DNA of 38,255 nucleotides from assembly GCA_022749935.1 (NCBI GenBank), contig JAKIWQ010000011.1, forward strand, positions 1 to 38,255. The letters run 5' to 3'. The notes beneath the pieces were generated by a model, which searched no databases, was not told the DNA's origin, and saw only the letters and a program-made list of their open reading frames with translations. Positions 1-8,446 of the stretch are shown one piece after another. The stretch comes from Thermoplasmata archaeon (GTDB taxonomy: Archaea; Thermoplasmatota; Thermoplasmata; Lutacidiplasmatales; UBA184). A program made the translations under genes and the position numbers. Numbering within the stretch: the first letter of the stretch is position 1; every line of letters starts with the position of its first letter.

Positions 1-420
1 ATTGGCGGAAAACTAACGACCTTCTTCGCGTGGCAGGCCCCCACCCAGCCCGCCCTGGTCACCCAGGGCACGCTCACGTTGTTCTTCCTCGATGCCCAAG
101 TCGGGACATCCTCGCAATCGATTGTGGGGGCCGTGCCCGCTGCCAACGGGACCATCACCCTCACTTCCGACTTTTCCCAGGACCAGTACCTCTTCGAAGG
201 GGTCTATGAGCTTCTGGCGACGCTCTCCTCCAACGGTCACTCCCTCTACCATACGACCTTCTATGTCTGGATCCAGGCACCGAACCACCTGACGGTCGTC
301 AACATCGCGCTCATCCTCATTGGGGCTTACGAGATCTACCAGATCGCGGCCCTGGGTTCCGCCCGGGTCGCGCGAAAGCAACTCGGCTTGGAGATCGCCA
401 AGAAACCGGAGACGAAGTAG
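1..420 (+). CDS. Membrane-anchored extracellular protein, 3' part
   Basis: The reading frame is open from the first base to a TAG at 418-420, so the gene starts upstream of the window; a TTG at 79 is only an internal candidate. The visible 139 residues form a Ser/Thr/Asn-rich, beta-type region, then one hydrophobic segment (about residues 99-121, core NIALILIGAYEIYQIAALG) and a short basic cytoplasmic tail. That order is typical of archaeal surface proteins held by a C-terminal membrane helix; the Ig-like or sandwich fold is my inference. The next gene begins 1 bp after the stop, so the two are probably co-transcribed. No enzymatic motif is visible and I do not recognise the family. Confidence 0.7.
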   Translation: MGGKLTTFFAWQAPTQPALVTQGTLTLFFLDAQVGTSSQSIVGAVPAANGTITLTSDFSQDQYLFEGVYELLATLSSNGHSLYHTTFYVWIQAPNHLTVVNIALILIGAYEIYQIAALGSARVARKQLGLEIAKKPETK

Positions 421-421
421 G

Positions 422-742
422 ATGGCGGGCGGGGTTTCGGGCGCGGCCAGCGGGGGGATTCTTGGGCTCGTTCTCGTGCTCCTCGCCCAGCAGTTCGGCT
501 ACGTCGATTTTTCGAACCTGATATCGGCCCTCATCCTGATGATCCTCGTGATCTTCGTCTTCGCGGTAGTCTTCGGAATCCTAGGGATTATCCTGAAGGG
601 CTCCGCGATCCGACGCGCCAAGGCGCAGTCGGGCCTGGGAAAAGAAGGGGATACTCCTGCTGCGACCGCGTCCCCCTCAACCGCGCCGGCCGCCGATTCC
701 CCCTCGCCGCCGGCCGACCCCGGGACTCCCCCTTCGACCTAG
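422..742 (+). CDS. Small two-helix membrane protein with Pro/Ser-rich tail
   Basis: This 106-residue protein starts at the ATG 1 bp after the preceding stop; the frame continues further upstream but only inside the previous gene. It has two hydrophobic stretches, about residues 9-25 and 31-61, the second rich in Ile, Val and Phe. A basic patch (RRAKAQ) follows and then a low-complexity tail of Ala, Pro, Ser and Thr. This suggests an integral membrane protein with a disordered cytoplasmic tail, perhaps a partner of the anchored protein before it. Its TAG stop shares the palindrome CTAG with the TAG stop of the convergent gene. No family recognised. Confidence 0.65.
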   Translation: MAGGVSGAASGGILGLVLVLLAQQFGYVDFSNLISALILMILVIFVFAVVFGILGIILKGSAIRRAKAQSGLGKEGDTPAATASPSTAPAADSPSPPADPGTPPST

Positions 743-1341
743 AACGTGGGCATCGGGGCCGCTCGCTGTTGAGTGGGGTCGCCCACATCGACTTCGAGCG
801 GTCCGGTAAACGAGCGGACCCGACGCGAAAGCTCGCGGGCGAACCCGGCGGGGTCGGAGGGGGAGACGAACAACGGGACTCCAGTCGTCGTCACCAGGAC
901 CCCGAAGGTGTCGGTGTAGATCGAATCGAAGGTGCCGACGCGCGGGCTCCACATCCTACCCCTCCACCCCCACGAGCCGAAGAAGCCGACGGGGCTCAGG
1001 TCTCGGAGGCTGACGTAGTCGATCTGGGTCACGTCCTCGAGGGCGATGCGTTGCCCCCCCAGGATGCGGAAGGCACGGAGCGACGCGTCGTCCAGGACGT
1101 ATCGGGTGGAAAGGTACCGGCCGGTCAGTAGGAGGAGAAGGGCCACCAAGACGTAGGGGACCCAGAACTCCCCCGAAGGGTCGTGGACGATCACCAGCAC
1201 GAGCACGATCAGGAATCCGTAGGCCCCCAGGTTCCAGGCCGAGATCTTCCCTCGGTCGTGGTACCTTCCATGGGAATCGACGTACCCCGTGTGTCGGGGC
1301 GACGACTCCGGGGTCCGGGCGGGGGTCGACGTCTTGGTCAC
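739..1341 (-). CDS. Membrane-anchored bacterial-type PH domain protein
   Basis: A 200-residue protein starting with GTG. A polar N-terminus (about 1-35) is followed by two membrane helices (about 39-53 and 61-77) and then a domain resembling the bacterial PH (bPH) families. The recognisable pattern is a Gly/Trp-rich turn (GSWGWRGRMW), a GTF then Y-T strand, and a late strand ending in SPSDPAGFARELSRR. Such proteins are usually described as PH domain-containing membrane proteins without a known reaction, so no function is claimed. A TATA-like box lies about 25 bp upstream of the GTG, fitting a leaderless mRNA. The 3' end overlaps the convergent gene by 4 bp. Confidence 0.75.
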   Translation of the reverse strand: MTKTSTPARTPESSPRHTGYVDSHGRYHDRGKISAWNLGAYGFLIVLVLVIVHDPSGEFWVPYVLVALLLLLTGRYLSTRYVLDDASLRAFRILGGQRIALEDVTQIDYVSLRDLSPVGFFGSWGWRGRMWSPRVGTFDSIYTDTFGVLVTTTGVPLFVSPSDPAGFARELSRRVRSFTGPLEVDVGDPTQQRAAPMPTF

Positions 1342-1362
1342 AGTCGGACACTAATCACACGT

Positions 1363-1370
1363 GTTTTATG
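1363..1370 (-). promoter_or_regulatory. TATA box for the PH-domain gene
   Basis: On the minus strand this reads CATAAAAC, an AT island in GC-rich surroundings, centred about 25 bp before the GTG at 1341. In archaea transcription starts about 25 bp after the TATA centre, so the mRNA would begin at or next to the start codon. Confidence 0.55.
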
Positions 1371-1556
1371 GACTTCCGGTCCGTGAGTCGAGTCGTCCGG
1401 CCCTCCCCGGCGCCGCGGGGGCGGCGGGTGCCCAGGGTGGCGGGAGGCCGCGCGCCCCGTACCGGAGATAGCGATCAGCTTTAGTTGGGCGCGGCCCAGA
1501 CCGCCTCGAACCCAGCCGTTGCCCACGTACGCGTGGTATTCGGACGGCCAGTCAGG

Positions 1557-2834
1557 TCACGCGAGAGGGGGCGGCTGTCCGTGGGGCTCGGGGGTCCGGC
1601 CGAACGATCTGAAACCGGGCAGGGACAGGAGCACCAGGCCGCTGAGGAAGATACCGACGGTGGCCGCGAGGAACGAGGTTTCTACCCCGTAATGAGCGAT
1701 CAAGAGCCCCCCCGCGACCAGCCCTGCCGGGATGGCGACGAACGAGCCGAAGTCGCCGATGCTCAGTACTCGACCCAAGAACTCGCCCGGGACGATGGCT
1801 TGAATCGTAGCATAGTACACGGTGTTCGCAAACCCGATCGCCAGCCCCGCGGACAACGCACCCAACAGCGCGAGGGCGACGCTCGGCGAGACGGCCACGA
1901 GCCCATAGCCTCCCGACTCGATGAGTATGCTCGCCCCCATCGATAGTCCCGCGAAGCGGCGAACGGCAATTCGTCCGCCGACGAGCGAACCCACCGCCGC
2001 GCCCGCCGCCAGAGCCGCGGCGAGGGCGCCGTAGACCGCGGCGTTTCCCCCGAACCGTGTGGCGGCATACACGACCAGGAACGGAGTGACCAGGGAGGAG
2101 AGGAAGTTGATCGGCATGTACCCGAACCCGACCTCAAAGATGGGCCGGTGCTTCAGCACATAGCCCATCCCCTCCGATAGGTCCTTTCGGAAGGGGGCAG
2201 AGGACTTCGAAGGGTCCTGGAGAGGTCGACCCAGCCCGCTCGCGATCTGAAACAAGAACACGGCGGACAACGCGTAGGTCAGGGCGTTGATGCCGAGTCC
2301 CCACACGGCGCCGAGAAGCACCACCAGGATTCCCCCGGCGGCGGAGCCCGCACTCCAAGCGACGCCGAGGGACGATTGGAGAAGTCCGTTCGCATCCTCG
2401 AGCGACGTGCGGGCGACGATCCTGGGAACGATGGCTTGGCTCGCGGGCGTGAAGAGGGCGGAAAAGCAGTTGACGAGGATCATGGTGGCCAGGATTAGAG
2501 CGAATGAGAATCCCGAAGCGAACAGAACTACCGTGAGTAGACCCATCCCCGCCATCCGCGTGAGGTCGGCGGTGATCATCAGGGAACGTCGGTTGTATCG
2601 GTCCGCAAGAACCCCCGCGAAGAGACCTAGTACCACTCCGGGAACAATCCCGGTCAGACCCAGGTACGCGATGTCCAGCGCACTCCCGGTGTAGTGATAG
2701 ACGATCCAGCTGACCGATACGAGCGAGAGCGCCGAGCCGAGGGCGGATGTGGTGGATGAGGCGAAGAGGTTCCGGAACGCAGGGTTACGGAGCGAGTGCC
2801 CGAAACCTGTGGCCTCGATTCTGCTAGACTCCAC
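1557..2834 (-). CDS. MFS transporter, EntS-like exporter (MFS_3)
   Basis: A 425-residue major facilitator with about 12 hydrophobic segments, the normal size for the family. The N-terminal NPAFRNLFASS and the loop 2-3 signature LADRYNRRSL after GLFAGV match the MFS_3 / enterobactin-exporter-like group, which exports drugs or siderophores by proton antiport at the membrane. FTPASQAIVPRIV in the second quarter is also typical of that group. The substrate cannot be read from sequence. The start is GTG at 2834 with a weak Shine-Dalgarno-like TAGGGTG; no convincing TATA box sits 26 bp upstream, though an AT-richer patch lies near 2900-2915. The gene stands alone. Confidence 0.85.
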   Translation of the reverse strand: MESSRIEATGFGHSLRNPAFRNLFASSTTSALGSALSLVSVSWIVYHYTGSALDIAYLGLTGIVPGVVLGLFAGVLADRYNRRSLMITADLTRMAGMGLLTVVLFASGFSFALILATMILVNCFSALFTPASQAIVPRIVARTSLEDANGLLQSSLGVAWSAGSAAGGILVVLLGAVWGLGINALTYALSAVFLFQIASGLGRPLQDPSKSSAPFRKDLSEGMGYVLKHRPIFEVGFGYMPINFLSSLVTPFLVVYAATRFGGNAAVYGALAAALAAGAAVGSLVGGRIAVRRFAGLSMGASILIESGGYGLVAVSPSVALALLGALSAGLAIGFANTVYYATIQAIVPGEFLGRVLSIGDFGSFVAIPAGLVAGGLLIAHYGVETSFLAATVGIFLSGLVLLSLPGFRSFGRTPEPHGQPPPLA

Positions 2835-3252
2835 ATCGCACCCTAGTTCGGCTCACGATCCGGAGGCGCGAATCGGAGGCCCACACTTCAGGAGTTCGGT
2901 CACCTAACAAGTCAAATGGGCCGGGCGGTCGGATCTACGGAACAACCTGGAAAGGGAGGATGCCTTCCCGATCCCTTGTCAGGCGGCGGCTCCGCCGGAA
3001 TGCTTGCGCCGGCGACGGTAGCCGATCGAGCTTTATCAGCCACCCCCGCAGTCGATGACGGATCGCGGTGGGCGTGGGAGAATCTCTCGGGGCGAGCCGG
3101 AACAAGAAGCGACCGACGAACCTTTTACGGATTCGGCCTGTTCGCACTCGATCGACGGGCGGCGGTCGGGTGAGGGCGATGAGGAAACCGAGACAGGCGA
3201 CTCAAGCTCGATCCCGATCGTCCGGTCCTCTACGGGAAGCGAGGGATAGCCT
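2835..3252. other. Intergenic region, no convincing gene
   Basis: This 418-bp gap separates the diverging MFS and reductase genes. Short open frames exist, for example 3055-3249, but their third-position GC is only about 60 percent, well below most genes here. The AT-richer spots (2901-2916 and 3035-3041) are candidate promoters only. Confidence 0.5.
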
Positions 3253-3864
3253 TTGGCGAGAACAGTAGTTGCAAACACGATCCTCACGCTCGACGGCGTC
3301 GCAAAGTTTGACACGGTACAGGCGGCGATTATGGAGCTCATCGATGAGCAAGTCGAGGGAGCCTTCACCTCGAAGATCGCGGAGGAAGATGCGATGCTCC
3401 TGGGACGGAAGACCTACGAGGAGTGGCTTCAGTTCTGGCCCGAATCGGATATCGAACCTTTTGCGAGCCACATCAACGGGGTCCCGAAGTATGTTGTGTC
3501 AAGGACCTTGAAGTCGGTCACTTGGCCCACGAAGGGTAAGGCGCACCTCCTGAGCGGCGATCTGCGAGACGGCGTCCTAGCCCTTAAGAATCAGCCCGGC
3601 AGAAACATTGGAGTCCACGGAAGCCCCACGCTGGTCGGGTCACTCATCAAGGCGAATGTACTCGACCTTTTGCGGCTCGCAATCTTTCCCGTCGTAGCGG
3701 GGAGGGGCGCGCGCCTCTTCGAGGACGGCTTCCCACCCGAACGGTTTCAACTGGTCGATTCGTTGACGAGCAAGAGCGGAGTGGCGGTCCTTACGTACAA
3801 GCCCCTTGGACGACTCGAGCACAACGAAGTACGCGCCTCCTCCAATAAGGCGGCTGACAGATAG
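3253..3864 (+). CDS. Dihydrofolate reductase family protein (RibD C-terminal domain)
   Basis: A 203-residue protein with the RibD_C / DHFR-like NADPH-binding fold. It opens with VVANTILTLDGVAKFD, has the LLGRKTYEEW signature, then a PKYVVSRTL strand, VHGSPTLVGSLIKANVLD (the nucleotide-binding helix region) and the late LRLAIFPVVAGRGARLFEDG motif. These single-domain members, often annotated YyaP-like, are common in soil bacteria; they probably reduce a small NADPH-dependent substrate that is unknown for most of them. The chosen start is TTG at 3253, preceded 6-7 nt upstream by a GAGGG Shine-Dalgarno-like sequence. Third codon positions are less GC-rich than in neighbours, suggesting acquisition from bacteria (inference). 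Confidence 0.85.
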   Translation: MARTVVANTILTLDGVAKFDTVQAAIMELIDEQVEGAFTSKIAEEDAMLLGRKTYEEWLQFWPESDIEPFASHINGVPKYVVSRTLKSVTWPTKGKAHLLSGDLRDGVLALKNQPGRNIGVHGSPTLVGSLIKANVLDLLRLAIFPVVAGRGARLFEDGFPPERFQLVDSLTSKSGVAVLTYKPLGRLEHNEVRASSNKAADR

Positions 3865-4141
3865 CGCTGGTTGGGCGACCTGGACAGCTGCGAATTCGCC
3901 TTGGATTACTGGCGCGCGGGCGGGTCGGGGACCAGGTTCGCGGACTCGGAGCTGTCGGTCGCGCTGGCGGCGATGACTGCGGTCACGGTCATCGCCGTGC
4001 GCGTCATTAGTGATGCCATCGCGGCCGCGGTCCCCCCAGTTCCGCGCTCGACCCAGGGCGTTGCCAAGACCGAGACACCTCCGTGGTGAAAACCAGGCCC
4101 GGTGCGTCGGAGGGCACGCGCAGGCAGCGCCGCCGGTCGAT

Positions 4142-5668
4142 TCAGACAATCCTCAACAGTTCGTAGGGACCGCCGTTCGCCGACTCGGCGATGACGAAGC
4201 CCGTCGTCCAGGGCTTGAGGCCGTAGACCAATGCGCGGCCCTGACGGTTGAGAATCCGGATGTGGATATTCGCGATCGACTTGATAGGGCGGAGCAGAGG
4301 TGCATCGATTCGTCCGATGGCGATGAGATGGAGGCTGCTCCCGCCGAGCATGTTCTGGATCGAGCCCGGCATCGCAGCGGCGGCCTCGGAGGTGAGGGGG
4401 AGCTTCATCGTGGAGGCCAGGGCCTCCAACCCGGATCCATACATCGTAACGAGCCCCGGATGGCCACCCACAACTCCCCCCTTCAGCCAACGACTGACAT
4501 CGTTGTCATCAGGATCCCGGTCGGGGGAAGGTAATTGCAAGGACTTGATCGAGATCAGGCTGGACTGTCGGTCCTTCCCCTGGCTTCTGACCGTGCGTTC
4601 GAGCTGGCCGCTCACGTCGAGGACGCGATACACCTCCGACAGGTGGCCGGCCGGGCGCGAGCCTTCTACCGGGCCCCATATCTCGTCCGGGGAGAGGGAG
4701 GGGGCGGGAATCTCCAATACGCGTCCACCGTTTCGTACCGCGTGGACTTTCGCGGGAGTCAGAAACTGCTGGACGACATAATCCGGTACCTCCTCCTCGA
4801 CCTCAATCAGCGTCAATCGGCCGACCGCGAGTCGGCCGAACGCGTCCGCGAAGCTCTTCGAGCCCGGCCAGATGAACCCCGGCATGGCGTCGGGTTCGGG
4901 CTCGACCTGCCCACGGTGGATCTCGTTGTAGGCCCGCAGCGGCTCGATGCATTGGAATTTTGCCCCCTCAACGGTGTAGGGATAGCTGGCGTTCGCAATT
5001 CGAATGCCTCGCAACTTGGGGAGGTAGAGCCAGCGCTCGAGTCGTTCGTTCACCAACTCGCGACGTGTGACCACCACTCCGTTGACCAGATAGTCCAACT
5101 GGGATTGGAGCTCTGTCTCGAGCACGAGAATCAGGTGGCTCGGGGATCGTCCCATGACCCGGAGCAGGATTCGCTCTATCTCTCCGCGGTCGATTCGCGT
5201 GTCGGTCCCGTGTGCCCTGCGGCCCAGATAGTGTTCGACCAGGGCGTCCCAGGAGTCGATCACAACCGTGGAAGGCGCGTCGGAGGGCAGGCGGCTCCAA
5301 GCCTCCTGGATGGGGGAGGGGAGGGTCAAGAACTCGGCGAGCACGTCCCGCTCTTTCGATCCTGTCTCGACGACTTGGGCCGCCGCGATGGCCTGCGACA
5401 TCCCGTGAAGGGAAGGCTCCAGATCGCTCGCGTCGACCACCTGGATGTTGGAGGACCCATTTTCGCCCAACCAGGGAAACTCGCGTCCGAGCTCGATGGT
5501 CGATACGCGGTTGGTGATGAGGAGTCGTTGACCCGCCGCAGCTTCTAGCAGGGCCAGCGTCAGGGTGGTCTTTCCCGAGCCCGGGGGACCACGGATCAAG
5601 AGAGACTGCGGGCCCGGGAGCTGAAGGAACTGCCGGAGCTCAATTGGTAGGCGGACTGCGGTGCTCAT
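4142..5668 (-). CDS. GvpD/KaiC-like RecA-superfamily ATPase
   Basis: A 508-residue protein whose N-terminal half is a RecA/KaiC-type ATPase. Walker A is GPPGSGKTT at residues 27-35 and Walker B is VVIDSWDAL at 135-143, followed by a LILVLETE strand and a VNGVVVTRRE segment typical of archaeal KaiC-like and GvpD proteins. The C-terminal half (about 230-508) has a short strand ending PYTVEGAKF and otherwise no family I recognise. GvpD regulates gas-vesicle genes in haloarchaea, but no gas-vesicle gene is present here, so a regulatory or sensory role is only a guess. The start is ATG at 5668; no good TATA or Shine-Dalgarno sequence is visible. The 292-bp upstream gap and the 277-bp downstream gap hold no supported gene. 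Confidence 0.75.
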   Translation of the reverse strand: MSTAVRLPIELRQFLQLPGPQSLLIRGPPGSGKTTLTLALLEAAAGQRLLITNRVSTIELGREFPWLGENGSSNIQVVDASDLEPSLHGMSQAIAAAQVVETGSKERDVLAEFLTLPSPIQEAWSRLPSDAPSTVVIDSWDALVEHYLGRRAHGTDTRIDRGEIERILLRVMGRSPSHLILVLETELQSQLDYLVNGVVVTRRELVNERLERWLYLPKLRGIRIANASYPYTVEGAKFQCIEPLRAYNEIHRGQVEPEPDAMPGFIWPGSKSFADAFGRLAVGRLTLIEVEEEVPDYVVQQFLTPAKVHAVRNGGRVLEIPAPSLSPDEIWGPVEGSRPAGHLSEVYRVLDVSGQLERTVRSQGKDRQSSLISIKSLQLPSPDRDPDDNDVSRWLKGGVVGGHPGLVTMYGSGLEALASTMKLPLTSEAAAAMPGSIQNMLGGSSLHLIAIGRIDAPLLRPIKSIANIHIRILNRQGRALVYGLKPWTTGFVIAESANGGPYELLRIV

Positions 5669-5960
5669 AGGTTCTCGATTTCAGAAGTTCGGAACGGCCG
5701 TGCATGTGTTACTTCGTTTTTCTTGGGTATGAACGTTTCTAGCATGCGGCTCGTGCGCCGGTGCGACCGCTTTCCCCGGGGGGCGCTCATTGGGGTCGGG
5801 TCATCGAACATGCACCCCATGGCATGCCTGCGGCCACCCATCTCCAGCGACTACCGCCGTCTACATCGAGGTCGAAGAGGACCGGATGGCCGCCGGACTT
5901 CAGCGATTATCCGAAGTTTTCGCGTAACCGTGGAGGCCCTTCGAAAGGGCGTCGCCCACG

Positions 5961-7745
5961 TCAGGAAGCTGGCTCGTAGTAGTACTCGCCCTGAGCTCGC
6001 TGTTCCCGGTCTAGCACAGAGCCTTCTCGATTGATTCGGGGACGTAGGGTCTCGGCGTCCCGGCGGAACGTCACGTCCACCGTACGAAGGAGGCGGTTCA
6101 TCCCCTCCCGCATGGCGAAGGGTCCGTCGCCCCGACCGGAAGTTCCGTTCGTCCCTTCCGGTTGGAAGACCATGAGTGCGTCTGACGCGAGGTCCAGGAA
6201 GTAGACGTCGTGGTCCACGACGAGCGCGCTGACCGCCTGGCGCTCCACCTGCCGGCGGATGAGGCGGGCCATCGCCATCCGTTCGTCCGCGTCCAGGTAC
6301 GCCGAGGGCTCGTCCAGGAGGTAGAGGGTCGCCGTGCGGGCGAGGGCGAGCGCGACCGCGGATCGTTGGAGTTCCCCTCCCGAAAGGTCCGTCAGCGCGA
6401 CGTCCAGGATCTCGTCGAGATGTAGACCGGGCACGAGGTCGCGTTCGAACGTTCGGTGGTCGAAGGTCGGTTCGCTCGCCAAAGCACTCGCCCGTTCCCG
6501 GAGGCTGGCCGCCTGGGTTGCCTTCAGATATTGGGGTTTGTAACTCACCGTGACGCCTGGAGGCGGCGTCCCCCGCGTCGGCGTTTCCACGCCCGCCAGC
6601 ATCCGCACGAAGGTGGTCTTTCCCGTGGCATTCGGGCCCACGATCCCGACCGTCTCCCCTCGGGCGATCGCACCCGCGCCGACGGTGAGATGGAACTCGG
6701 GGAACGCTTTCTCCATCTCCGGGAACGTTACGAGCGCGTTCTGGCGGGCCGGGGGTTTCGGAGGGTGGGCGACGAACCGGACCGCCTCGGTCCGGAACCG
6801 GACGTTCTCGTCCTTCAGATACCCGTTGAGGTAGGTGTTGATGGCCGATCGCATCGGGATCGGGTGACTGACGACCCCGAACGCCGCTGACTCACCGTAG
6901 AGGAGGTGGGCCTGGTCGGCGAGGTAGTCGAGCAGGGCGAGGTCGTGCTCGACCACGATGACGCTCTTCCGCTCCCCGAGACGTCGGAGGATCCGGGCGA
7001 CCTCCAATCGATGCACGATGTCGAGGTAGCTCGAGGGCTCGTCGATGAGGTAGAGGTCGGCGTCGGTGGCGAGGACCCGGGCGAGGGCGGCGAGCTGCAG
7101 TTCCCCCCCCGAGAGCTCGGTCATCAGTCGATCGGCCCGTTGGCTCATCCCGACCTCCCCGAGGGCCACGTCTGCCTTTCCTCCCGAACCGGCCACGTAG
7201 TCTCGCACGCGATCGCCCGACTCCGCGAGGCGGTCGACGTACTGGGGTTTCATGACGGTCTTCAACTCCCCCCGAGCGACCCGCTCGAAGTGGGCGTGCA
7301 ACGCGGTGCCCCGATAGTGCTCGAGTACCGGAGGCCAGGCGGCCGGGTGTTCGTAGTCCCCCAGGTTGGGTACTTCGACCCCGCCGAGAATCCGGAGCGC
7401 GGTCGACTTGCCGATCCCGTTCGCGCCGAGGAGGCCGGTGATCCCGGTCGCGAGGGGGATGGGGAGGCGGTAGAGCCGGAATCCGTTGTACCCGTACCGG
7501 TGGACGATCTCGGACTCCTCCGCCTGGGGGGTATTCAGGATCTTGATCGCGTCGAAGGGGCACTTGTGAACACAGATCCCGCATCCGATGCAGAGGGTCT
7601 CCGAGATGATCGGCTTCCCGTTCGGACCTTCGATGATGCACTCTTGACCCATTCGGACGGGAGGGCAGTACGCCTGGCACTCCCACTGGCACTCCTTGGG
7701 ATGGCACCGGTCGTTGAGGAGAATGGCGATCCGCGCCATGGTCAC
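5961..7745 (-). CDS. ABCE1/RLI ribosome-recycling ATPase
   Basis: A 594-residue cytosolic twin-ATPase that splits 70S-type ribosomes after termination in archaea and eukaryotes. The N-terminal domain carries two 4Fe-4S sites: Cys14, 19, 23 and 27, and Cys52, 55, 58 and 62 (CIGCGICVHKCP). Nucleotide-binding domain 1 has Walker A GANGIGKST (107-115), signature LSGGE (211-215) and Walker B LYLIDEPSSYLD (231-242). Domain 2 has GPNATGKTT (370-378), LSGGE (454-458) and LYLLDEPSAYLD (474-485). Length and order are normal. GTG at 7745 overlaps the preceding TGA by 4 bp; an ATG at 7739 is an equally good start. It is the last gene of the operon beginning with the GTP cyclohydrolase. Confidence 0.97.
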   Translation of the reverse strand: MTMARIAILLNDRCHPKECQWECQAYCPPVRMGQECIIEGPNGKPIISETLCIGCGICVHKCPFDAIKILNTPQAEESEIVHRYGYNGFRLYRLPIPLATGITGLLGANGIGKSTALRILGGVEVPNLGDYEHPAAWPPVLEHYRGTALHAHFERVARGELKTVMKPQYVDRLAESGDRVRDYVAGSGGKADVALGEVGMSQRADRLMTELSGGELQLAALARVLATDADLYLIDEPSSYLDIVHRLEVARILRRLGERKSVIVVEHDLALLDYLADQAHLLYGESAAFGVVSHPIPMRSAINTYLNGYLKDENVRFRTEAVRFVAHPPKPPARQNALVTFPEMEKAFPEFHLTVGAGAIARGETVGIVGPNATGKTTFVRMLAGVETPTRGTPPPGVTVSYKPQYLKATQAASLRERASALASEPTFDHRTFERDLVPGLHLDEILDVALTDLSGGELQRSAVALALARTATLYLLDEPSAYLDADERMAMARLIRRQVERQAVSALVVDHDVYFLDLASDALMVFQPEGTNGTSGRGDGPFAMREGMNRLLRTVDVTFRRDAETLRPRINREGSVLDREQRAQGEYYYEPAS

Positions 7746-8446
7746 GCCTCCCGGACGTCCGCGGTCACTCGTCCGTCCTCGAGGGTGAGGTGGCGATGGG
7801 CCCGTCGCGCCACGGAGGGGTTGTGCGTGACGAGGAGCAGGGTCGCTCCCCGATCGGCCCGCACTTTTTCGAGAAGGGTCAGGATTCCCTCGGTGTTGAC
7901 CCGGTCCAATTCACCCGTCGGTTCGTCGGCCAGCAAGAGTCCAGGCCGGTTGGCCAACGCTCGCGCGACCGCCACGCGCTGCTCCTCCCCTCCGGAAAGT
8001 TGATGCGGAAACGCTCGCTCGCGACCCGACAGGCCGACCTCGGAGAGCAGGTCCGAGGCCCGTGCTTGGCGGTCACCCCGGGGCACGCCGAGCGCGCGCA
8101 TCGGAAGTTCCACGTTCTCTCGAGCCGTCAAGGCGGGTAATAGGTAGAAGCGCTGAAAGATGAACCCGACGCCCTCGAGGCGAAGCCGGGCCCGCTCCCG
8201 GTCCTTGCGACCCCCGAGCGACCGGCCGTCCCAACGGACCTCTCCCGATGTCGGTGCGTCCAGGAGCCCGACGAGATTGAGGAGGGTCGTTTTTCCGCAT
8301 CCGCTCGGTCCTTCGAGCGATGCGAACTCGCCGGGGGCGACCGTCAGGTCGACCCCGCGAAGGGCCCGGACCTCGTCCGCCTCGCCCGGGTCGAAGGTTC
8401 GGGTGACCCCGAGCAGCTCCAGGGTGGGGGCATGAGGTTCCTTCAT
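7742..8446 (-). CDS. ABC transporter ATP-binding protein, MacB/LolD type
   Basis: A 234-residue nucleotide-binding subunit that powers the two FtsX-type permeases encoded just before it. Walker A is GPSGCGKTT (46-54), the Q-loop lies in FIFQRFYLLP (95-104), the signature is LSGGEEQR (150-157, Glu instead of the usual Gln), Walker B is LLLADEPTGELD (170-181) and the switch His is in LVTHNP (His208). The DEPTGxLD motif is typical of the LolD/MacB/FtsE branch, which works by mechanotransmission or export rather than uptake. It starts with ATG at 8446, overlapping the upstream permease by 4 bp, and overlaps the ABCE1 start by 4 bp. Confidence 0.93.
   Translation of the reverse strand: MKEPHAPTLELLGVTRTFDPGEADEVRALRGVDLTVAPGEFASLEGPSGCGKTTLLNLVGLLDAPTSGEVRWDGRSLGGRKDRERARLRLEGVGFIFQRFYLLPALTARENVELPMRALGVPRGDRQARASDLLSEVGLSGRERAFPHQLSGGEEQRVAVARALANRPGLLLADEPTGELDRVNTEGILTLLEKVRADRGATLLLVTHNPSVARRAHRHLTLEDGRVTADVREA

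Noticed and set aside
3055-3249. A 64-codon plus-strand frame before the RibD-like gene
   Set aside because: Third-position GC is about 60 percent, unlike most genes here, and the peptide is low-complexity with no fold signal.
3871-4089. A 72-codon plus-strand frame with a hydrophobic middle
   Set aside because: No promoter or ribosome site at a fitting distance, and the opposite strand gives an equally hydrophobic frame, so it is likely chance in GC-rich DNA.
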